This document shows, piece by piece, positions 1 through 8,512 of a DNA stretch of 64,000 bases. The stretch is from Streptomyces caniferus (lineage in GTDB: Bacteria > Actinomycetota > Actinomycetes > Streptomycetales > Streptomycetaceae). Within the stretch, counting starts at the first letter, position 1, and each line of letters opens with the position of its first letter. A program made the translations under genes and the position numbers. Where the stretch lies: NCBI RefSeq assembly GCF_009811555.1, contig NZ_BLIN01000005.1:3047501-3111500 (forward strand). The letters run 5' to 3'. A model generated the notes under the pieces. It made no database searches. It worked only from the letters and a program-made list of their open reading frames with translations, and was not told the origin of the DNA.

Positions 1-1
1 G

Positions 2-667
2 CCGGGCTGGCACTCGCGGGCGCTGAAGGAAGAGCTGGCCGAGGTGCTGGGCACACCGATCACCATCGAGAACGATGTGAATCTGGCGGCGGTCGCCGAG
101 CAGCACGACGGCGCCGCACAGGACGCCGACGACTTCGTGCTGGTGTGGGCCGACGAGGGGGTCGGCGCCGCCATCGTGCTGGAGGGCCGGCTGCTGCGCG
201 GGGCCACCGGCGGTGCGGGCGAGATCGGCTATATGCCGCTGCCCGGCGCCCCGTTGTCCCGGGGCGGCGACCGCAGCGCCGCGCAGGCGGACGCCGGGGG
301 TGGCTTCCAGCGGCTCGTCGGTTCGCCGAGCGTGGTCGAACTGGCCCGGGAGTACGGGGACCCACAGGTCCGTACGGTCGCCGAGGCGCTGGCGCACGAC
401 GAGGTCCGGGCCGAGGTCGCGCGGCGGCTGGCGACCGGGATCGCGGCCGTGGTCGCGGTCGTCGACCCGCGGCTGGTGGTGCTCTCCGGCGAGGTCGCAC
501 AGGCCGGCGGGGAGGCGCTGCGTGCCCTGGTCGAGGCGGAGTTCACCGGGCTCGCGCTGCCCCGGCCCGTCCTGCGCCTGAGCGATGTCGACGGCCCTCC
601 GATCCTCCTCGGCGCGCTGCGGACGGCGCTCGCGGAGGTGCGCGACGCGGTGTTCCGGACCGGCTGA
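2..667 (+). CDS. csnR: ROK-family regulator/kinase, C-terminal part (CsnR-like)
   Basis: The frame is open from base 2 and ends at TGA 665-667, so the N-terminal half (the HTH in a ROK repressor) lies outside the window. The visible part has the ROK fold: an IENDVNLAA motif, then a GxGxGAAIV core and GATGGAGEIGYMPLPG. The zinc-binding CxCGxxGCxE motif of ROK sugar kinases is absent; a Ser/Gly/Ala-rich stretch replaces it, which favours a regulator over an active kinase. Downstream genes in the order binding protein, permease, permease, GH4, kinase match what I recall of the Streptomyces chitosan-oligosaccharide operon csnREFGHK. The gene symbol rests on that gene order and is an inference. 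Confidence 0.72.
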   Translation, partial: PGWHSRALKEELAEVLGTPITIENDVNLAAVAEQHDGAAQDADDFVLVWADEGVGAAIVLEGRLLRGATGGAGEIGYMPLPGAPLSRGGDRSAAQADAGGGFQRLVGSPSVVELAREYGDPQVRTVAEALAHDEVRAEVARRLATGIAAVVAVVDPRLVVLSGEVAQAGGEALRALVEAEFTGLALPRPVLRLSDVDGPPILLGALRTALAEVRDAVFRTG

Positions 668-795
668 ACCGGCTGCATCGGCTGAAACGGGGCTATCGGC
701 TCGGCGCCGGGCCCGGTGACGGCGCCGCGGCCCGGACAGGCGGTCGCCGTGCCCCGGTCGCCGCCGGACGCGCCCGTGCCGGAGCGGCCGAGCGG

Positions 796-1863
796 ATCAC
801 CACCCGCGTCACTTCGGTGTCGTCGTTCACCACCAACAATGTGGGGCAGTACTGCTCGTCGGGCATGTGGGTGGATCTCGATCCGTTCCTGAAGAAGACC
901 GGGGTGGACAAGGAGAAGGTCTTCCCCAAGCCCCTCCTGGATTACACGAGTTATGCGGGGGAGCAGTGCGCCCTGCCGCTGCTCGCCGATTCCTACGGGC
1001 TGTACTACAACAAGGACGCGTTTCGGAAGGCCGGGATCACACGGCCCCCGCGCACCATGTCCGAGCTGCGACGCGACGCCGTCAAACTCACCCGGCGGGA
1101 CGGGAACGGCTCCTACCGGCAGGTCGGCTTCATGCCCAACTTCCGGCTCTATCAGAACAGTCCGGACCGCCTGTTCGCCCAATGGGGGCCGGAGTATTTC
1201 GACCGGAAGGGCGGCGCACGGCTCGCCGAGGAACCGGCGAGCCGGAAATTCTTCGCCACCGCACGCGCGTTGCTGGACGCCCAGGGCGGCTACGGGCCGC
1301 TGGAGAAATTCCGTACCACCTTCGGCGACGAGATGTCGTCACAGAACGCCTTTCTGACCCAGAAGCTGGCCATGCACATGGACGGTGAGTGGCGCGGGCT
1401 GATGCTCCGCCGGGCGAAGGCCCCCTTCGCCTGGGGCACGGCGCCGATGCCGGTGCCCGACGACCAGGCGGACACCTACGGCCGGGGGTACCTGACGGGG
1501 ACCGTCGCCGGCATCGCGCACAGCAGCCGGCACCAGAACGCGGCGTGGGAGCTGGTGAAGTTCCTGACCGTGGACACCGACCAAGTGGTCCGTTTCGCCA
1601 ATGCCATCCATAACGTGCCGTCGACGTATGCCGCGCTCCATTCACCCGGCCTGGACGCCGATCCGACGTTCCGCACCTTTCTCGACATCGCACGGAATCC
1701 GCGCAGTGTGGCCCTGCCGCCGTCCACCAACGGCGGACAGTACGTCACCGCGCTGCAGGACTTCGCCTATCGCGTCGAGGCCGGAAAGGTCCCCGATCTC
1801 GACGCGGGGCTGCGCGGACTGGACGCCCGGATCGACGCCGACACCCTTCAGTCCGAGAACTGA
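796..1863 (+). pseudogene. csnE: 5'-truncated sugar ABC transporter binding protein (CsnE-like)
   Basis: From about 817 the frame reads as an extracellular sugar-binding protein: SSFTTNNVGQYCSSGMWVDL, QCALPLLADSYGLYYNKDAF, then a normal C-terminal lobe to TGA 1861-1863. The first 80-100 residues usual in the family, including the lipoprotein signal peptide and the first strands of lobe I, are missing. The frame can be followed back into the ROK gene, but there it is only an out-of-frame reading of that gene. The only internal starts are GTG 817, GTG 841 and ATG 865, none giving an exported protein. Either a deletion removed the 5' end or the sequence was assembled wrongly. Without an export signal the protein could not serve the two downstream permeases. 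Confidence 0.75.
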
Positions 1864-1875
1864 CGGAGAACCGCT

Positions 1876-2832
1876 ATGGCATCCACCGCTCTCGCGCCAC
1901 CCGCACTCCGCCGAAAGCGCAGGCGCGAGCGGCTGCGCACCCTCGGTTTCCTCTCCCCCTGGCTCGTCGGATTCCCGGTCTTCTTCGGCTATCCGCTGAT
2001 CGCCACCGTGTACTTCTCGTTCATGCACTACAACCAGATCGAAGCCCCGGAATTCGTGGGGCTGCGGAACTGGACCTATGTGCTGACGCAGATGCCGCTG
2101 CTCGGGCCCGCGCTGTGGAACACCCTGTGGCTGGTCGTGGTGATGGTCGCGCTGCGGGTGGTGTTCGGCCTGGGCATCGGCCTTCTCGTCACAAAGATCA
2201 AGACGGGCGCCGGCCTCTTCCGTACGGCCTTCTATCTGCCGTATCTGGCGCCCCCGGTGGCGGCCACCGTGGCCTTCGTCTTCCTGCTCAACCCCGGCAC
2301 CGGGCCCGTCAACGGCCTCCTCGGGGCGCTCGGCATCCCCGCCCCGGCCTGGTTCAACGACCCCGCCTGGGCCAAGCCGTCGCTGGTCGTGCTGTCCCTG
2401 TGGGGCATCGGCGACCTGATGGTGATCTTCGTGGCGGCGCTGCTGGACGTCCCCAGGGAGCAGTACGAGGCCGCCGAGCTCGACGGGGCCGGCTCCTGGG
2501 GGAAGTTCCGCTACGTCACCTGGCCGTCGCTCACCCCGATCGTGCTGTTCGCGGTGGTCACCGGCGTCGTCCAGACCATGCAGTACTACACCCAGGCACT
2601 GGTCGCCGGAAAGCTCGCCTCCGGCGTCTCCATCGGCCCCGGCACGGTCATCCAGCCCGGCTACCCGGACCACGCCACCCTCACCGTCCCGCAGCTCGTC
2701 TACTCCCTGGGCTTCCAGAACTTCAACACCGGCGCGGCGTGCGTGCTCTCCCTCGTGCTGTTCGTCCTCGCCATGGCCGTCACCACCCTGCTGCTGCGCA
2801 AGCGCGCCGGCCTGCTCCGGGCGGAGGACTGA
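1876..2832 (+). CDS. csnF: Sugar ABC transporter permease, MalF type (CsnF-like)
   Basis: This 318-residue inner-membrane permease has about six hydrophobic segments, the first near residues 28-50 (TLGFLSPWLVGFPVFFGYPL). Around residue 200 it carries the EAA loop that docks the ATPase (EQYEAAELDGAGSWGKFRYV). GGAG upstream of ATG 1876 supports the start, and the gene begins 12 bases after the binding-protein stop. With the next gene it would form the channel of a CUT1 sugar importer. No ATPase is encoded here, as is usual in Streptomyces, where the shared MsiK ATPase energises such importers. CUT1 membership is well supported; chitosan-oligosaccharide specificity is inferred from gene order. 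Confidence 0.88.
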   Translation: MASTALAPPALRRKRRRERLRTLGFLSPWLVGFPVFFGYPLIATVYFSFMHYNQIEAPEFVGLRNWTYVLTQMPLLGPALWNTLWLVVVMVALRVVFGLGIGLLVTKIKTGAGLFRTAFYLPYLAPPVAATVAFVFLLNPGTGPVNGLLGALGIPAPAWFNDPAWAKPSLVVLSLWGIGDLMVIFVAALLDVPREQYEAAELDGAGSWGKFRYVTWPSLTPIVLFAVVTGVVQTMQYYTQALVAGKLASGVSIGPGTVIQPGYPDHATLTVPQLVYSLGFQNFNTGAACVLSLVLFVLAMAVTTLLLRKRAGLLRAED

Positions 2833-2838
2833 TCCGGC

Positions 2839-3738
2839 ATGGTCACCACGGCCCTCACCACACGCCGCGCCCCGGCCCGCGGCACCACCACCGGCCCGGC
2901 CCGCCGCGCCCACCGCACCCGGCTGCTGCACTGGATCGCCGTGCACGCCGTCGCCCTCGCCGCCGCGCTCTTCTTCGTCCTGCCGTTCGTGTTCGTCTGG
3001 CTCACCTCCGTCATGAGCGACGCCCAGGCGATGAGCGGCGCGTTGTGGCCGCACGAGTGGCACTGGTCGAACTACCTCACCGTCTTCGAGACCCCCGGGT
3101 TCCTGGACTGGTGGAAGAACTCCCTGCTCTACGCGGGCCTGGGCACCCTCTTCACGGTCTGCTCGGCCGTCCCGGTCGCCCATGCGCTCGCCACGTTCCG
3201 CTTCCGCGGCCGGCGCACCGCGCTGCTCCTGGTCATCTCCACGATGATGCTGCCGCCGCAGGTCATCGTGATCCCGATGTACCTGGTCTGGGCGCAGCAG
3301 CTGCATCTGGCCGGCTCGCTGTGGCCGCTGATCCTCCCGATGGCGTTCGGCGACGCGTACTCGATCTTCCTGCTGCGGCAGTTCCTGCTGACCATCCCGC
3401 GGGAGTACCTCGAAGCGGCGAAGGTCGACGGCTGCGGGGAGCTGCGCACCCTGCTGAAGATCATCGTCCCGATGGCCCGGCCCGGTATCGCCGCCGTCGC
3501 CCTCTTCCAGTTCTTCTTCTGCTGGAACGACTACTTCGGCCCGCAGATCTACGCCGCACAGAACCCGGCGTCCTGGACGCTCTCCTTGGGGCTGGAGTCC
3601 TTCAAGAGCGCGCACAGCGTCAACTGGAACCTCACCATGGCCGCGACGCTGCTGGTCATGGCGCCGGTCATGGTCGTTTTCTTCTTCGCACAGAAGGCCT
3701 TCGTCGAAGGCGTCACGCTCACCGGAGTGAAGGGCTGA
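2839..3738 (+). CDS. csnG: Sugar ABC transporter permease, MalG type (CsnG-like)
   Basis: This 299-residue partner permease has a first membrane span at about 32-55 (VALAAALFFVLPFVFVWLT) and four to five more. Its EAA loop reads REYLEAAKVDGCGELRTLLK. The start is ATG 2839, six bases after the csnF-like stop, with GGAGGA from the end of that gene as ribosome-binding site. The C-terminus (AFVEGVTLTGVKG) is the standard MalG ending. It is expected to pair with the preceding permease as the importer channel. Confidence 0.88.
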   Translation: MVTTALTTRRAPARGTTTGPARRAHRTRLLHWIAVHAVALAAALFFVLPFVFVWLTSVMSDAQAMSGALWPHEWHWSNYLTVFETPGFLDWWKNSLLYAGLGTLFTVCSAVPVAHALATFRFRGRRTALLLVISTMMLPPQVIVIPMYLVWAQQLHLAGSLWPLILPMAFGDAYSIFLLRQFLLTIPREYLEAAKVDGCGELRTLLKIIVPMARPGIAAVALFQFFFCWNDYFGPQIYAAQNPASWTLSLGLESFKSAHSVNWNLTMAATLLVMAPVMVVFFFAQKAFVEGVTLTGVKG

Positions 3739-3744
3739 TCCTGC

Positions 3745-5064
3745 ATGCCGTCTCCCCAGGGAGCCACCCCGCACCCCCGCGTCAAGCTCGCCGTGGTCGG
3801 CGGCGGCTCGACCTACACCCCCGAACTCGTCGACGGCTTCGCGCGCCTGCGGGACGTCCTGCCGCTGGCGGAACTCGTCCTCGTCGACCCGGCGGCGGAC
3901 CGGCTGGAGCTGGTGGGCGGTCTGGCCCGGCGGATCTTCGCCAAGCAGGGGCACCCGGGCCGGATCTCCTGGACCTCCGACCTGGACGCGGGCGTCGACG
4001 GCGCGGACGCCGTACTGCTGCAACTGCGCATCGGCGGCCAGGCCGCCCGCCAACAGGACGAGACCTGGCCCCTGGAGTGCGGCTGCGTCGGCCAGGAGAC
4101 CACCGGCGCCGGCGGCCTCGCCAAGGCGCTGCGCACGGTCCCCGTCGTCCTGGACATCGCCGAGCGGGTGCGCCGCCGCAACCCCGGAGGCTGGATCGTC
4201 GACTTCACCAACCCCGTCGGCATCGTCACCCGGGCGCTGCTCGCCCACGGCCACCGGGCCGTCGGGCTGTGCAACGTCGCCATCGGCTTCCAGCGCAAGT
4301 TCGCCGCGCTGCTGGGGGTCTCCCCCGGCGAGGTCGAGCTGGAGCACATCGGCCTCAACCACCTCACCTGGGAGCGGGCGGTACGCGTCGGGGGCGAGGA
4401 CGTCCTCCCCCGGCTGCTGGCGGAACACGGTGACACCCTCGCCGGCCACCTGCGCATGCCCCGCCCGCTCCTCGACCGCCTCGGCGTCGTCCCCTCCTAC
4501 TATCTGCGCTACTACTACCAACACGACGCGGTCGTACGGGAGCTGCGCGGCACACCCTCCCGCGCGGCGGAGGTCGCCGCCATCGAGCGACAGCTCCTGG
4601 AGATGTACGGCGATCCGGCGCTCGACGAGAAGCCGGAGCTGCTGTCCCGGCGCGGCGGCGCCTTCTACTCCGAGGCCGCGGTGGCGCTCACCTCGTCCCT
4701 CCTGCGGGACGTCGGGGACACCCAGGTCGTCAACACGCTCAACCGCGGCACCCTGCCGTTCCTGCCCGACGACGCGGTGATCGAGGTGCCCGCGACCGTG
4801 GACTCGACGGGCGCCACGCCCCTCCCCGTACGCCCCCTCGAACCGCTGTACGCCGGGCTGGTCGCGCACGTCACCGCCTACGAACACCTCGCCCTGGAGG
4901 CCGCGCTGTGGGGCAGGGACGGCCGGAACGCCGACCGGTCCGGCGGGCGCGATGCCGTCTTCTCCGCCCTCCTCGCCCACCCGCTCATCGGCCAGACCGA
5001 CCACGCGGACCGGCTCACCGACGAGCTGCTCGCGCACAACCGGGAGCACCTCACGTGGGCCTGA
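3745..5064 (+). CDS. csnH: Family 4 glycoside hydrolase (CsnH-like)
   Basis: This 439-residue cytoplasmic enzyme has an N-terminal Rossmann motif (KLAVVGGGSTYTPELVDG, residues ~13-30). It also shows the GH4 signatures DFTNPVGIVTRA, the metal-site Cys region GLCNVAIGFQRK and GLNHLTWERA. GH4 enzymes use NAD and a divalent metal and cleave by oxidation and elimination at the sugar ring. Length fits the 6-phospho-glycosidase branch, but the substrate cannot be read from sequence; operon context suggests an imported amino-sugar disaccharide. It begins six bases after the permease and its last ten bases overlap the next gene, so it is translationally coupled to the kinase. Confidence 0.85.
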   Translation: MPSPQGATPHPRVKLAVVGGGSTYTPELVDGFARLRDVLPLAELVLVDPAADRLELVGGLARRIFAKQGHPGRISWTSDLDAGVDGADAVLLQLRIGGQAARQQDETWPLECGCVGQETTGAGGLAKALRTVPVVLDIAERVRRRNPGGWIVDFTNPVGIVTRALLAHGHRAVGLCNVAIGFQRKFAALLGVSPGEVELEHIGLNHLTWERAVRVGGEDVLPRLLAEHGDTLAGHLRMPRPLLDRLGVVPSYYLRYYYQHDAVVRELRGTPSRAAEVAAIERQLLEMYGDPALDEKPELLSRRGGAFYSEAAVALTSSLLRDVGDTQVVNTLNRGTLPFLPDDAVIEVPATVDSTGATPLPVRPLEPLYAGLVAHVTAYEHLALEAALWGRDGRNADRSGGRDAVFSALLAHPLIGQTDHADRLTDELLAHNREHLTWA

Positions 5065-6035
5065 CCGGCACGGCGCTCGCCATCGACGCGGGCAACAGCA
5101 AGACCGACGTGGCGCTGGTGGCCGCGGACGGCAGGCTCCTCGGCACGGCGCGCGGCGGCGGTTTCCAGCCGCCGGTGGTGGGCGTCGGCCGGGCGGTCGA
5201 CGCCCTGGCGCCGCTGGTGCACTCGGCCCTGGCCCGGGCCGGGCACACCGGCCCCGTCGACCACCTCTCCGCCTTCCTCGCCAACGCCGATCTCCCCGTG
5301 GAGGAGGCCGGTCTCACCGCCGAGACGGCGGGCCGGGGGTGGGCGCGGACGGTGAGCGTCCGCAACGACACCTTCGCGCTGCTGCGGGCCGGGCTGCCGG
5401 ACGACGGGGAGCGGGTGGGCGTCGCCGTGGTGTGCGGGGCGGGCATCAACTGCGCGGGGACCGGCCGTGCGGGGGCCACCGCGCGCTTCCCCGCCCTCGG
5501 CCGGCTCTCCGGGGACTGGGGCGGCGGGGCGTTCCTCGCCGACGAGGCGCTGTGGTGCGCGGCCCGCGCCGAGGACGGCCGCGGCGCACCGACCCGGCTG
5601 GCCACGGCCCTGCCCGCGCACTTCGGCCTGACCACCATGCGGGAACTGATCGAGGCACTGCACCTGCGGTCCCTGCCCGGCCACCGCCGCCATGAACTGA
5701 CGCCGCTCCTCTTCACCGTCGCGGAGTCCGGCGACCCGGTCGCCCGCGCCATCGTGGCCCGCCAGGCGGAGGAGATCGCCCTCCTGGCGACCGTCGCCCT
5801 GGAGCGTCTCGGCCTCCTCGGCGAAACGGCCCCCGTGGTCCTGGGCGGCGGGGTCCTGGCCGCCCGGCACCCGCTCCTCCACGACCGGATCACCCGCCTC
5901 CTCGCGGAGCGCGCGCCCAAGGCGGTCCCCCAGGTGGTGACCGCCCCGCCCGTATTGGGCGCGGCCCTGGACACCTTGGACCGGGCGGGGGCGGAGGCGG
6001 GGGCCTATGCGCGCTTGAGGGGGGCTTGGGGGTAG
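5055..6035 (+). CDS. csnK: BadF/BcrA-type amino-sugar kinase (CsnK-like)
   Basis: GTG 5055 is chosen as start because it places AIDAGNSKTDVALV, the phosphate-1 ATP motif of the ASKHA superfamily, at residues ~8-22; upstream in-frame sequence is out-of-frame reading of the GH4 gene. The 326 residues carry CGAGINCAG (phosphate 2 region), LSGDWGGGAFLADEAL and PVVLGGGVLAARHPL (adenosine site). This is the layout of BadF/BadG/BcrA/BcrD ATPases that include glucosamine and N-acetylglucosamine kinases. It overlaps the GH4 gene by ten bases. The likely role is to phosphorylate the monosaccharide released by that enzyme; the exact sugar is inferred. Confidence 0.78.
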   Translation: MGLTGTALAIDAGNSKTDVALVAADGRLLGTARGGGFQPPVVGVGRAVDALAPLVHSALARAGHTGPVDHLSAFLANADLPVEEAGLTAETAGRGWARTVSVRNDTFALLRAGLPDDGERVGVAVVCGAGINCAGTGRAGATARFPALGRLSGDWGGGAFLADEALWCAARAEDGRGAPTRLATALPAHFGLTTMRELIEALHLRSLPGHRRHELTPLLFTVAESGDPVARAIVARQAEEIALLATVALERLGLLGETAPVVLGGGVLAARHPLLHDRITRLLAERAPKAVPQVVTAPPVLGAALDTLDRAGAEAGAYARLRGAWG

Positions 6036-6066
6036 GGGGCGGGACCGGGAGGGCGGGCGCGGGCGC

Positions 6067-6099
6067 GCCGGCCGGGCCTCCCGGGAGCCCCCGGCCGGC
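6067..6099. terminator. Bidirectional hairpin between convergent genes
   Basis: A 10-bp perfect stem (GCCGGCCGGG at 6067-6076, CCCGGCCGGC at 6090-6099) lies between the converging kinase and GntR genes. There is no T-run, as is common in Streptomyces. Confidence 0.6.
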
Positions 6100-6108
6100 C
6101 CCCGGCCC

Positions 6109-6801
6109 TCAGTCCTCCCCCGGAAGCGCCAGATCCCGTACGTGCCCGGCGAGGAGGAGGACCGCGGCGTCCACGGCGGCCTGGGGGTTGCGGGCGCGGA
6201 TGGCGTCGGTGAGGCGGGAGTGGGGGTCGTCGGGAGCGGCGGTGGCGGTGTCCAGGCAGGCGGCGCGGCGGAGTTCCTCGCGGAGGGCGGCGCTCAGGGA
6301 GCGGTAGATGTCGGCGAGGACGGGGTTGTCGCTCGCCTCGGCGACCAGGACGTGGAACTCCGCGTCGGCGGCGGTGAACGCCTCGTCGTCCTGCGCGGCG
6401 AGGGCCGCCCTCCGGCGGGCCAGCGCGGCCTCGATCCCGGCGAGCTGGGCGTCGGTCCGGTGTTTGGCGGCCTGGCGGGCGGCGACCACGTCGAGGCCCT
6501 GGCGGACCTGGGTGACATGGCTGAGCTCGGCGCGTTCGAGGCGGCGGCGCAGGGCGACCGCACTGTCGTCGTCGGAGATCACGAAGGTGCCGTCGCCCTG
6601 CCGGGGCTCCAGGAGGCCGGAGTGCACCAGGGACCGGACGGCCTCGCGGACCGAGGCGCGGCTGACGCCGAGGGTTTCGGAGAGCGCGCTCTCGGGCGGG
6701 ATGCGGCTGCCCACCGGCCAGGCGCCGCTCACGATCTGCGCGCGGATCTCGTCGGTCGCGGTCTCCACGAGCGACACCCTGCCCTTGCGGACCGACTGCA
6801 C
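6109..6801 (-). CDS. GntR-family (FadR/FCD subfamily) transcriptional regulator
   Basis: The 230-residue protein begins at GTG 6801, chosen because AGGGGGAGTGAG lies just upstream and MQSVRKGRVSLVETATDEI is a normal family N-terminus; a TTG at 6870 would add 23 unlikely residues. Residues ~12-75 form the winged helix (SGAWPVGSRIPPESALSETL, RASVREAVRSL). Residues ~95-225 form an all-helical FCD effector domain with the metal-ligand pattern AEFHVLVAEASDN. It converges on the sugar operon, so control of that operon is possible, but the metabolic target is not evident. A perfect 19-bp inverted repeat lies 74 bases upstream of the start. Confidence 0.87.
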   Translation of the reverse strand: MQSVRKGRVSLVETATDEIRAQIVSGAWPVGSRIPPESALSETLGVSRASVREAVRSLVHSGLLEPRQGDGTFVISDDDSAVALRRRLERAELSHVTQVRQGLDVVAARQAAKHRTDAQLAGIEAALARRRAALAAQDDEAFTAADAEFHVLVAEASDNPVLADIYRSLSAALREELRRAACLDTATAAPDDPHSRLTDAIRARNPQAAVDAAVLLLAGHVRDLALPGED

Positions 6802-6874
6802 GAGCTCACTCCCCCTCGGGCGCGGTGACCGGGCTCCGGCCTCACCTGATGTCTGACGACTTGCCGCCAACTCT

Positions 6875-6937
6875 AGGGGGTGTCGTTCGGATCATGGCGG
6901 GCTCGCGGGGCCTGGCACGATCCGAACGACACCCCCT
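6875..6937. repeat. 63-bp element with perfect 19-bp terminal inverted repeats
   Basis: AGGGGGTGTCGTTCGGATC (6875-6893) is exactly mirrored at 6919-6937, enclosing 25 bases. It sits between the divergent GntR and GlnX-like genes; the rest of 6802-7118 shows no gene. The long perfect arms resemble a miniature transposable element or a stable RNA hairpin more than a repressor site. Confidence 0.8.
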
Positions 6938-7118
6938 GGTGCGGGCCCCGGTCGCGCGGCGGGCCCCGCCGGATCGCGATCCGAACAAGATCGGGGCAAT
7001 TGTGGTGTGTGTGTCAGCGGCTACGGACATACTGCTGCCCATGCACCAGTCCTTCGCGTGAGCGCTCCCGGGCGCCGTGCGGGGCCGGTCCCGAAGTCAG
7101 CGCCCCAGGGGAGGTTCC

Positions 7119-8492
7119 GTGTCGATCACCAGCGTGTCACCGCCCGCCCCGGGGCGCAGGACGGCCTGGGCCGAGGGGCTGGACGAGCTGCGTGCCGCGG
7201 CGCGGACCGAGCCGGGCCGGCTGCGGGTGATCGGTGCCGTACTCGCCCTGCTGATGGTGCTGTTCGGCGCCGTCACGGCCTGGCAGGTCACGGACCGGGC
7301 GGCGGCCGCGGACGACGTGGTGGAGCACAGCCAGCCGCTGACCGCGGACGCGGCGAGCATCTACCGCTCGCTGGCGGACGCCGATACGACGGCCGCGGCA
7401 GGCTTCCTGGCCGGCGAGAAGGAGAGCGGGGCGATCCGCGACCGGTACGCCGCCGATATCTCCACGGCGTCCGCGTTGCTGGTCAAGGCGGCGGCCAACA
7501 GCAGCGGTTCGGACGGGGCGGGCGCGCAGATAGCGAAGCTCAACAGCGGGCTGCCGCGCTATACGGGGCTGGTGGAGACGGCGCGGGCGAACAACCGGCA
7601 GGGGCTGCCGCTGGGCGGCGCGTATCTGCGGTACGCCAATGAGCGGATGCGGACGGAACTCCTCCCCGCCGCACGGGCGTTGTACGACGCGGAGACGGAC
7701 CGGCTGGCGGCGGACTACGGCGCGGCCGAGGCATGGCCGTGGTCCGCGATGGCGGCGGGGGTGGTGGCGATCGGTGCGCTGGGGTGGGCGCAGCGGCGGC
7801 ACCACCGGCGCACCAACCGGGTGTTCAACAGGGGCCTGCTGGCGGCGACGGCGGCGTCCGCCGTGGTGTTGGTGTGGCTGGTGGCGGGGCATACGGTGGC
7901 GCGTACCGGGCTGACCGGTTCGTACGAGCACGGCGCCCGGTCGCTGCGGGTGCTCAACGAGGCGCGGATCGACGCGCTGCAGGCGCGCGGGGACGAGAAT
8001 CTGACGCTGGTGGCGCGCGGTGCGGTGCTGACCGGCGGCCAGCAGGATTTCTACGAGGCCGGTTTCCGCTCCGGGATGGCGGATCTGGTGGGCGGGAGCG
8101 GGCACGGGGATGCGTCGGCGAGGAGCAGGCTGGGCGCGGCGCTGGCGCTGGCGGACGACGAGGCGGGACGGCGTCCGGTGCGCGAGGCGCTGACGCAGGT
8201 GCGGCAGTGGCAGGTGCGGCACGGCGAGGCGCGGGCGGCGGACGAGACGGGCGATTACGAGCGGGCGCTGGCCAAGGTGATCGGCGCGGAGGGGTCCACC
8301 GGGGAGTCCTTCGACCGGGTGGCCGCCGGGCTGCAGCGGGCGCTGGTGCACGAACAGGCGGAGTTCCGGTCGGCGGCGGACGCCGGGCGCAGGGCGCTGG
8401 GCGGGCTCGCGGTGGGGGCCGGGGTGCTGGCGGCGGCGGGGGCGGTGGGCGCGGTGCTGGGGATCGGCCGCAGGCTGGCGGAGTACCGGTGA
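7119..8492 (+). CDS. GlnX-like membrane sensor protein
   Basis: GTG 7119 is preceded by GGGGAGG. The 457-residue protein has four predicted membrane spans: residues ~38-60 (VIGAVLALLMVLFGAVTAW), ~208-224, ~240-262 (AASAVVLVWLVAGHTVA) and ~425-448. Between spans 1-2 and 3-4 lie two helical extracytoplasmic regions. Its place directly upstream of a GlnH-like lipoprotein and PknG matches the mycobacterial and corynebacterial glnX-glnH-pknG arrangement. There GlnX is proposed to pass amino-acid availability sensed by GlnH across the membrane to PknG. Identity rests on topology, size and gene order; the sequence itself has no strong motif. Confidence 0.75.
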   Translation: MSITSVSPPAPGRRTAWAEGLDELRAAARTEPGRLRVIGAVLALLMVLFGAVTAWQVTDRAAAADDVVEHSQPLTADAASIYRSLADADTTAAAGFLAGEKESGAIRDRYAADISTASALLVKAAANSSGSDGAGAQIAKLNSGLPRYTGLVETARANNRQGLPLGGAYLRYANERMRTELLPAARALYDAETDRLAADYGAAEAWPWSAMAAGVVAIGALGWAQRRHHRRTNRVFNRGLLAATAASAVVLVWLVAGHTVARTGLTGSYEHGARSLRVLNEARIDALQARGDENLTLVARGAVLTGGQQDFYEAGFRSGMADLVGGSGHGDASARSRLGAALALADDEAGRRPVREALTQVRQWQVRHGEARAADETGDYERALAKVIGAEGSTGESFDRVAAGLQRALVHEQAEFRSAADAGRRALGGLAVGAGVLAAAGAVGAVLGIGRRLAEYR

Positions 8493-8512
8493 GGAGGCCT
8501 GGTGGGAGGGGT

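Noticed and set aside
145..795. In-frame extension of the sugar-binding protein back to 145.
   Set aside because: It overlaps the ROK gene in another frame, is Arg/Gly-rich and lacks a signal peptide; only the part after ~796 is homologous to binding proteins.
1642..5049. A 1,135-codon open frame on the minus strand opposite the permease, GH4 and kinase genes.
   Set aside because: It mirrors the third-position GC of three well-supported plus-strand genes, has no domain and is rich in Asp/Gly/Gln/Arg as expected of antisense reading.
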